64,000 bases of DNA, from the NCBI GenBank assembly GCA_964533735.1, contig CAZHMD010000001.1:62001-126000 (forward strand), in the 5' to 3' direction. The notes under the pieces are model-generated. The model saw nothing but the letters and a program-made list of their open reading frames with translations. It was not told the origin of the DNA and did not search any database. Made by a program: the position numbers and the translations under genes. Shown here in pieces: positions 58,116-64,000 of the stretch. How positions within the stretch are numbered: the first letter of the stretch is position 1; each line of letters begins with the position of its first letter. This stretch comes from UBA6107 sp964533735. GTDB lineage: Bacteria; Chloroflexota; Anaerolineae; Anaerolineales; Anaerolineaceae.

Positions 58116-60542
58116 ATGGAAAAAAGTAAGCATGTCGTATTGCCAGTTTTGGGCATGACTTGTGCGAATTGTGTTGCAACAATAGAGCGCAATGTTAATA
58201 AAATGCCAGGTGTATCCAATATCGTTGTAAATCTTTCAACAGAACGTGCCATGGTTGATTATGACCCGGCCGAGTTGGAAGTAACTGACCTGATCAACAA
58301 AATTGAGAGAGTTGGCTATGGTATTGCTTCGGGAGAATTTGTTCTTGGGATAAAAAGGCTGTCAGATGTAAGTGATGCTGCACGATTGGAACACCTGTTT
58401 AATGGCGTTGATGGCATCCTTGAAGCTCACGCAAATGTTGCAACTGAAAAACTTAAAATTCGCTACATCCCTACCATGATCAACACCGAAGAAATAAATC
58501 GAATCGTAAAAAAAGCGGGTTTTGAGACAATAGACCAGAATATGGATGAGGGGAATGTTGAAGAAAAATTACGCTATGAAGAAATCGACAACCAACGACG
58601 GTTATTGATCTTCGGCATTCTCTTCAGTTTGCCTTTACTTTTACTTTCCATGTCAGCTGATCTTAATTTGCTTCCTGCGGCAATTGGTCATAGTCAGTGG
58701 TTTAAATTCGTCATGATGGCACTCGCAACGCCAGTACAATTCTATGTTGGATGGCAATATTACGTTGGTGCTTACAAGGCATTGCGGAATGGTTCTGCCA
58801 ATATGGATGTTCTTGTAGCTTTAGGCTCGTCGGTTGCCTATTTTTATTCAGTGCTCGTTGTTTTTGGTTTACTGCATGGACACGTCTATTTTGAAACCGC
58901 TGCTGTGATCATCACTTTAATCAAGCTGGGAAAATTTTTGGAAGCCAGGGCAAAAGGAAAGACCAGTGATTCCATCAAAAAACTCATGAGCCTGCGACCA
59001 AAAACGGCAAGAATCTTACGCGATGGTATTGAAACTGAGATCCCTATTAATCAAGTTGAAATTGGCGACTCGATCATCGTGAAACCCGGCGAAAGTATCC
59101 CAGTCGATGGCTCACTACTCGAGGGAGAGTCATTTGTCGATGAATCCATGCTAACGGGGGAATCATTTCCTGTTCAAAAAATTGTTGGGACAAGCGTAAT
59201 CGGTGGAACGATTAATAAGAACGGCTGGTTTAAATTTATCGCCCAAAAAATCGGTAAAGACACCATGCTTGCACAGATCATTCAACTCGTGGAAGATGCG
59301 CAAAGCAGCAAAGCCCCGATTCAAAAAATGGTTGATAAAGTAGCGGCAGTGTTTGTTCCAGTAGTTATCGGAATTGCTTTATTAACCTTTGTAGGGTGGT
59401 TTTTCTTCGGTGGTGAGATGATGACAGGTGATGAAATGACCCCATTAACCCGTGCGTTGGTTAATATGGTCGCTGTTCTGGTCATTGCATGTCCTTGCGC
59501 CATGGGGCTGGCGACACCTACTGCTATCATGGTTGGAACTGGTAAAGGTGCGGAAATTGGTGTATTGGTAAAGTCTTCTGAAGCCCTGGAAAAAGCTGCC
59601 AAAATCAATACAATAGTGCTTGATAAAACGGGAACTATTACAGAGGGGCAGCCTTCTGTGACCGATGTCCTCACACGCGGGAATATGACAGAAAACGAGT
59701 TGCTGCTTCTTAGCGCATCGCTAGAGAAATCCAGTGAACACCCGTTAGGAGAAGCCATTGTTGCCGAGGCGGGAAACCGGGATCTGATCCTGGTAAAACC
59801 CGACATGTTCACTTCAAAAACTGGTATGGGAATAATTGGTGAGATCCAGGGAAAACGAATTCTACTGGGGAATCCTAAATTAATGGATGAAGAGAATATC
59901 AACACCAATGAGTGGGATGCTGAGATAAAGCGGCTTCAGGGAGAAGGAAAGACCGTGATGATCGTAGCCATTGAGAATACGATCTTTGGTTTGATAGCGG
60001 TAGCCGATAAGATAAAAACAAGCTCTTATGAAGCAATCAAATCATTGAGAAAAAGCGGGATGAAAGTTGTGATGATCACTGGTGATAACACCTTGACTGC
60101 ACAGGCCGTAGGTTCCCAGATCGGAATTGAGGATGTGATTGCTGAAGTGTTGCCAGGCGACAAAGCTGCGAAGATCAAGGAACTCCAGTTATCGGGTAAT
60201 GTGGTGGCTATGGTTGGGGATGGCATTAATGACGCTCCAGCGTTAGCCCAGGCTGATGTTGGTATTGCAATTGGTACAGGCACTGATATTGCCATGGCGT
60301 CTGCGCCGATCATCCTCGTCAGAGGCGATCTGAATGGTGTTGTTCAATCGATACACCTGGCCGTCAACACAGTGAAAACGATCAAGCAAAACCTCTTCTG
60401 GGCGTTCTTTTATAACATTGTACTCATACCAGTCGCAGCCTTAGGTTTATTGATTCCTATTTTCGCAGCTGGGGCTATGGCCATGAGCAGTGTTTTCGTA
60501 GTAACCAATAGCCTGCGGCTTTCAAAAAAGTCGCTCGAATAA
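58116..60542 (+). CDS. copA: Cu(I)-exporting P-type ATPase CopA
   Basis: 808 residues. An N-terminal HMA domain has C16/C19 (MTCANC); a second HMA-like domain (about 77-140) has lost both cysteines. Eight membrane helices follow, with metal site CPC (C459-P460-C461), phosphorylation site D503 in DKTGTITEG, TGES (347-350), SSEHPLGEA, and the C-terminal GDGINDAPAL. It exports Cu(I) across the membrane. It is the last gene of the csoR-copZ-copA operon. Confidence 0.95.
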   Translation: MEKSKHVVLPVLGMTCANCVATIERNVNKMPGVSNIVVNLSTERAMVDYDPAELEVTDLINKIERVGYGIASGEFVLGIKRLSDVSDAARLEHLFNGVDGILEAHANVATEKLKIRYIPTMINTEEINRIVKKAGFETIDQNMDEGNVEEKLRYEEIDNQRRLLIFGILFSLPLLLLSMSADLNLLPAAIGHSQWFKFVMMALATPVQFYVGWQYYVGAYKALRNGSANMDVLVALGSSVAYFYSVLVVFGLLHGHVYFETAAVIITLIKLGKFLEARAKGKTSDSIKKLMSLRPKTARILRDGIETEIPINQVEIGDSIIVKPGESIPVDGSLLEGESFVDESMLTGESFPVQKIVGTSVIGGTINKNGWFKFIAQKIGKDTMLAQIIQLVEDAQSSKAPIQKMVDKVAAVFVPVVIGIALLTFVGWFFFGGEMMTGDEMTPLTRALVNMVAVLVIACPCAMGLATPTAIMVGTGKGAEIGVLVKSSEALEKAAKINTIVLDKTGTITEGQPSVTDVLTRGNMTENELLLLSASLEKSSEHPLGEAIVAEAGNRDLILVKPDMFTSKTGMGIIGEIQGKRILLGNPKLMDEENINTNEWDAEIKRLQGEGKTVMIVAIENTIFGLIAVADKIKTSSYEAIKSLRKSGMKVVMITGDNTLTAQAVGSQIGIEDVIAEVLPGDKAAKIKELQLSGNVVAMVGDGINDAPALAQADVGIAIGTGTDIAMASAPIILVRGDLNGVVQSIHLAVNTVKTIKQNLFWAFFYNIVLIPVAALGLLIPIFAAGAMAMSSVFVVTNSLRLSKKSLE

Positions 60543-60598
60543 CCTGGGAATACTAACGACTTTTTGTTATCAAACTAACTCATCCTGATTTTCCTGAG

Positions 60599-60607
60599 TG
60601 GTAAAAT
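60599..60607 (+). promoter_or_regulatory. Extended -10 promoter for tkt
   Basis: TGG-TAAAAT ends 24 nt before the ATG at 60632. GGGAGG serves as ribosome site in the leader. Confidence 0.45.
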
Positions 60608-60631
60608 TAGACGATTACCGGGAGGATCAGG

Positions 60632-62641
60632 ATGAGTGATTTAAACACCGAAAAAGCCATTAATACATTGCGTTTTTTGTCTGCCGACGGGGTGCAAAAA
60701 GCAAATTCCGGACATCCGGGTTTACCGATGGGCACTGCAGCCATCGCGTATACCCTATGGACCAGACACATGAAGTTTAATCCAAAAGACCCCCAATGGC
60801 CGGATAGAGACCGTTTTGTCCTCTCTGGTGGACATGGCTCGATGCTCCTTTACAGCATGCTTCATTTGACTGGCTATGACGTGTCACTCGAAGATTTGAA
60901 GAATTTTAGACAGTGGGGATCAAACACCCCCGGCCACCCGGAATACGGCTTGACCCCTGGCGTGGATGCTACCACAGGTCCTCTTGGACAGGGATTTGCC
61001 AATGGCGTTGGTATGGCTATTGCGGAGGCTCACCTGTCGGCCGAATTCAACCAGGAAGGCATGAACATTGTCGACCACCATGTCTACGGTATTGTCACCG
61101 ATGGTGACCTGATGGAAGGAATCTCGTCTGAAGCTGCGTCTCTGGCAGGACATTTAAAGCTTGGGAAGATCATTTACTGTTATGACGATAATCGCATCAC
61201 CATTGATGGTTCCACTGATCTGAGTTTTACAGAAGATAGAGGAAAACGATTCGAAGCATATAACTGGCAGGTACTTTATGTGGCAGATGGCAATAACGTC
61301 GAGGAAATCGATAAAGCCATCAATTTAGCCAAGATTGATCCGCGCCCGTCGTTGATCATCTGCCGGACGCATATTGGGTACGGTTTACCAACCAGGCAGG
61401 ATACCAATAAAGCTCACGGTGAACCTCCAGGTGAAGATGAACTCAATGGAGCAAAAGTTAACCTGGGATGGCCGCTCCAACCGCAATTTTTTATACCAAA
61501 GGACGTATTGAACTTATTCCACAATGTCGGCATACTTGGCGAGGAAAAAGCCAAAAAATGGCAAAAGAACCTTGACATTTATAGGCGTCAGTTCCCGGAA
61601 AAGGGAGCAGATTTTCGTCGACGCTTTGAGGTTAAGCTTCCAGAAGGCTGGAGCACCAGCCTACCAGTTTTTGAAGCTGATGAAAAAGGGATTGCGACCA
61701 GGGTGGCTTCAGGCCAGGCAATTAATGCCCTTGTATCTGTAATTCCAGAATTAGTTGGAGGATCGGCTGATCTCACACCATCGAATAACACCGCCATAAA
61801 ATCGTCAAGTGCATTTACACCTGATAACCATTTGGGTAAATACCTCCATTTTGGAGTGCGGGAGCACGCCATGGGTGGAATTGTCAACGGCATTGCATAC
61901 CATAAGGGGTTGATGCCGTTTGGTGCGACCTTTATGGTTTTTACTGATTATATGCGTCCTTCTATTCGGCTGTCAGCGCTATCGCACCTCCATTGCATAT
62001 GGATCATGACACACGACAGCGTTGGACTGGGTGAAGATGGTCCAACGCACCAGCCTATCGAACACCTGGCTTCGCTACGAGCGATACCCAATTTGACAGT
62101 AATCCGACCGGGAGACTCCAACGAAACAGCTGCAGCCTGGCAATACGCTGTAGGACACACACAAGGTCCAACCTTGCTGGCACTTTCCAGGCAGCCCATG
62201 CCAACATTGGATAGAAAGATATACGCACCCGCCAAATTACTGGAAAAAGGTGCCTACGTATTGGCAGATCTGGGTAAGGACGATCCTGACTTGATCCTGA
62301 TGGCGTCGGGTTCCGAGGTTCATTTGATCCTGGAGGCAGGAAAGAAGATTGCTGCAGAAGGGTTTGGGGTTCGGATTGTATCATTCCCCAGCTGGGAGTT
62401 ATTTAAAAAGACGAGCAAGGAATACCAGGACGCTGTACTACAACCTGGAGTGAAAAAGCGTCTTGCAGTGGAAATGGGAGTTGCCCAGGGTTGGGAGAAG
62501 TGGGTCGGAGATCATGGGGAAACTCTATCTATAGAAACGTATGGTGCATCATCGCCTTATAAGAAAATCTTACAGGAATTCGGATTTACGGCTGACAATA
62601 TTTATGTAACAGCGATGCAAATGCTCAAGAAAGGCAAATGA
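60632..62641 (+). CDS. tkt: Transketolase
   Basis: 669 residues with the thiamine diphosphate motif (GDGDLMEGI region: IVTDGDLMEGISSEAAS, then NRITIDG), SGGHGSMLLYS, the PGHPEYGLTPGVDATTGPLGQG loop (shown in part), and the pyrimidine domain LHFGVREHAMGGI and HDSVGLGEDGPTHQP. It exchanges two-carbon units in the pentose phosphate pathway. It overlaps rpiB by 4 nt and is followed by a transaldolase gene. Confidence 0.95.
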   Translation: MSDLNTEKAINTLRFLSADGVQKANSGHPGLPMGTAAIAYTLWTRHMKFNPKDPQWPDRDRFVLSGGHGSMLLYSMLHLTGYDVSLEDLKNFRQWGSNTPGHPEYGLTPGVDATTGPLGQGFANGVGMAIAEAHLSAEFNQEGMNIVDHHVYGIVTDGDLMEGISSEAASLAGHLKLGKIIYCYDDNRITIDGSTDLSFTEDRGKRFEAYNWQVLYVADGNNVEEIDKAINLAKIDPRPSLIICRTHIGYGLPTRQDTNKAHGEPPGEDELNGAKVNLGWPLQPQFFIPKDVLNLFHNVGILGEEKAKKWQKNLDIYRRQFPEKGADFRRRFEVKLPEGWSTSLPVFEADEKGIATRVASGQAINALVSVIPELVGGSADLTPSNNTAIKSSSAFTPDNHLGKYLHFGVREHAMGGIVNGIAYHKGLMPFGATFMVFTDYMRPSIRLSALSHLHCIWIMTHDSVGLGEDGPTHQPIEHLASLRAIPNLTVIRPGDSNETAAAWQYAVGHTQGPTLLALSRQPMPTLDRKIYAPAKLLEKGAYVLADLGKDDPDLILMASGSEVHLILEAGKKIAAEGFGVRIVSFPSWELFKKTSKEYQDAVLQPGVKKRLAVEMGVAQGWEKWVGDHGETLSIETYGASSPYKKILQEFGFTADNIYVTAMQMLKKGK

Positions 62642-63105
62642 CAATGCGTATAGCGATTGCTAATGACCATGCAGGGTACCCGATAAAAGACGAGATCATC
62701 AATTCATTGCAGGAGATGGGGCACGAGATCATCGATCTTGGATCATTCGACCAGGAGCCAGTGGATTATCCGGACTTTGCGGAGAAGGCTGCGAAAACCA
62801 TCCTCAAGGGTCAGGCGGACCGTGGAATCGTCATCTGCGGTTCCGGGGTTGGTGCCTGCATTGCAGCGAATAAGATCAAAGGGATTTACTCAGGGGTTTG
62901 TCATGATACTTATTCAGCCCACCAGGGTGTTGAACACGACAATATGAATGTTTTATGCCTTGGAGCCAGGATTATTGGGGTTGAATTGGCCAGGGAAATT
63001 GTAAAAGCATTTGTAAATGCTAATTTCTCGAAAGAAGAGCGGCATCAGAGGCGTGTCGGGAAAATCATTGAATTGGAAAATACTGGAAAAATTAACAATC
63101 ACTGA
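62638..63105 (+). CDS. rpiB: Ribose-5-phosphate isomerase B
   Basis: 155 residues of the RpiB/LacA family: RIAIANDHAGYPIKDEI, DLGSFDQEPVDYPDFA, GIVICGSGVGACIAANK and HDTYSAHQGVEHDNMNVL. The catalytic Cys is in CGSGVG. It interconverts ribulose 5-phosphate and ribose 5-phosphate. The ATG at 62638 overlaps the tkt stop; another ATG at 62644 is equally possible. It is 18 nt upstream of the transaldolase gene. Confidence 0.92.
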   Translation: MTMRIAIANDHAGYPIKDEIINSLQEMGHEIIDLGSFDQEPVDYPDFAEKAAKTILKGQADRGIVICGSGVGACIAANKIKGIYSGVCHDTYSAHQGVEHDNMNVLCLGARIIGVELAREIVKAFVNANFSKEERHQRRVGKIIELENTGKINNH

Positions 63106-63123
63106 GTTTGGAAGGTGGATTTA

Positions 63124-64000
63124 ATGGGTGTTTTAATAGACCTCGAAAAGATTGGCCAATCACTCTGGTATGACAATATTCAGCGTGCGATGCTGCAGAA
63201 TGGTGAAATCGAAGGCATGATTTTACGCGGTGAGATCAAGGGGATGACTTCCAATCCAAGCATATTTCAAAACGCCATCACCAAATCCACCGATTACACC
63301 ACACAATTAAAAACACTTGCCTGGGGTGGATTTACTGCTGAGGAGGTATTTTGGAGCCTGGCGATTGACGACGTGCAGCGTGCAGCTGATTTATTCGCTA
63401 AAACTTACCAGAAGGGTAACAAGAAGGATGGATACGTTAGTCTGGAGGTCAACCCGAACCTGGCCCACGATACCACCGGGACTGTGAAAGAAGCAGTTGA
63501 ATTATGGCGCAGGGTGAACCGACCTAACTTGATGATAAAAGTACCTGCCACCATAGAGGGGATTCCAGCGATCAGACAGTTGATTGGCAAGGGAATAAAT
63601 GTAAATGTGACATTGATTTTCTCGTACGACCGTTATGCCCAGGTGATCGAGGCTTACTTATCCGGTCTCGAAGACAGGGTGGATAAGGGTGAGCCTGTTG
63701 ATTCCATCGCTTCTGTGGCTTCATTCTTTGTTTCCAGGGTAGACACCAAGGTTGATGGATACCTGGGTGAAATCTCGCGAAACCGAAAATCAGAAATCGG
63801 AAAAATTGATAAATTGATGGGAAAGGCTGCAATTTACAACGCTAAGAAAGCCTATCAGCTATTCCTCCGAGAATTTAATAGCCAGCGTTTTAATAAAATT
63901 AAAAAGCATGGTGCTAAACCACAGCGCCCGTTATGGGCATCCACCAGCACTAAAAATCCTGAGTATCGGGATGTGATGTATATTGAAGAGTTAATTGGTG
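63124..64000 (+). CDS. tal: Transaldolase, 3'-truncated by the window edge
   Basis: 292 codons without a stop to the end of the window, starting at the ATG at 63124 (AAGGTGG upstream). MGVLIDLEKIGQSLWYDNIQ, GMTSNPSIFQNAI, SLEVNPNLAHDT, the Schiff-base Lys in LMIKVPAT, and RPLWASTSTKNPEY are transaldolase signatures of the mycobacterial-type class. It transfers a dihydroxyacetone unit between sugar phosphates. Some relatives are fused to glucose-6-phosphate isomerase; whether this one is cannot be seen because the end is outside the window. Confidence 0.9.
   Translation, partial: MGVLIDLEKIGQSLWYDNIQRAMLQNGEIEGMILRGEIKGMTSNPSIFQNAITKSTDYTTQLKTLAWGGFTAEEVFWSLAIDDVQRAADLFAKTYQKGNKKDGYVSLEVNPNLAHDTTGTVKEAVELWRRVNRPNLMIKVPATIEGIPAIRQLIGKGINVNVTLIFSYDRYAQVIEAYLSGLEDRVDKGEPVDSIASVASFFVSRVDTKVDGYLGEISRNRKSEIGKIDKLMGKAAIYNAKKAYQLFLREFNSQRFNKIKKHGAKPQRPLWASTSTKNPEYRDVMYIEELIG

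Noticed and set aside
59321..59908. A 195-codon minus-strand frame within copA
   Set aside because: It is a mirror of the P-type ATPase reading frame, with no start signal.

Overview
The window reads as one continuous chromosomal segment from an Anaerolineae-type Chloroflexota bacterium of moderate G+C. This placement is an inference from gene content, not a database result. The supporting signs are a Tad/Flp pilus locus with no outer-membrane secretin gene in it, lipoproteins and surface proteins with Thr/Pro-rich linkers, a type 2 isopentenyl-diphosphate isomerase, long-form HPF, CsoR, and several protein architectures that I associate with this phylum. No rRNA, tRNA, CRISPR array, prophage, insertion sequence or plasmid-type gene was seen.

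Layout. 0-6 kb (minus strand): thiolase, an AlkZ/YcaQ-like winged-helix protein and a very large GH13 alpha-amylase-family enzyme. 6-11 kb (mostly plus): CapA-like lipoprotein, cyclase/formamidase-family enzyme, DUF309 protein, class III aminotransferase, thioredoxin reductase. 11-14.5 kb: LysM membrane protein, hemW, Tat-type L,D-transpeptidase. 14.6-20.4 kb (minus): four overlapping genes for a DEDDh exonuclease, a degenerate AddB-like helicase, an active-looking UvrD helicase and a stand-alone Fe-S PD-(D/E)XK nuclease. Together they look like an AddAB/RecBCD-type end-processing machine split into separate polypeptides, and this is the most interesting system here. 20.4-24.4 kb: LamG-like lipoprotein, then a membrane-anchored protein, ruvX and mltG. 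24.4-32.2 kb: ferredoxin, EamA transporter, then a minus-strand run cinA-like / amidohydrolase-CYTH fusion / glgA / malQ. 32.3-35.2 kb: yraN-miaA-acyl-CoA ligase. 35.2-41.6 kb (minus): ftsH, a Cys-rich protein, efp, an SDR, an epimerase, hpf and comF.

41.7-48 kb is a compact Tad pilus locus (tadC, tadB, cpaF, a response-regulator-type tadZ, cpaB) with two tiny flp pilin genes. The second pilin has its own strong promoter and terminator. 48-51.3 kb holds a polytopic membrane protein, a helical protein of unknown function and an SPFH protein ending in an excisionase-like DNA-binding helix-turn-helix. 51.4-56 kb holds sucCD, an acyl carrier protein, idi2 and a polyprenyl synthase. 55.9-57.5 kb is a folate run (a pteridine-reductase-like SDR, folB, folK). 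57.5-60.5 kb is a copper operon (csoR-copZ-copA) with a recognisable operator. 60.6 kb to the end is a pentose-phosphate operon (tkt-rpiB-transaldolase, the last cut by the window edge).

Regulatory reading. Six hairpin terminators and about eighteen promoter or operator candidates were read directly. Recurrent themes are extended -10 elements of the form TGG-TANNNT, and -10 boxes lying only 7-12 nt before start codons that lack a Shine-Dalgarno sequence, which suggests leaderless mRNAs. Two intergenic dyads share the exact form TTACCC-N9-GGGTAA and may bind a common regulator.
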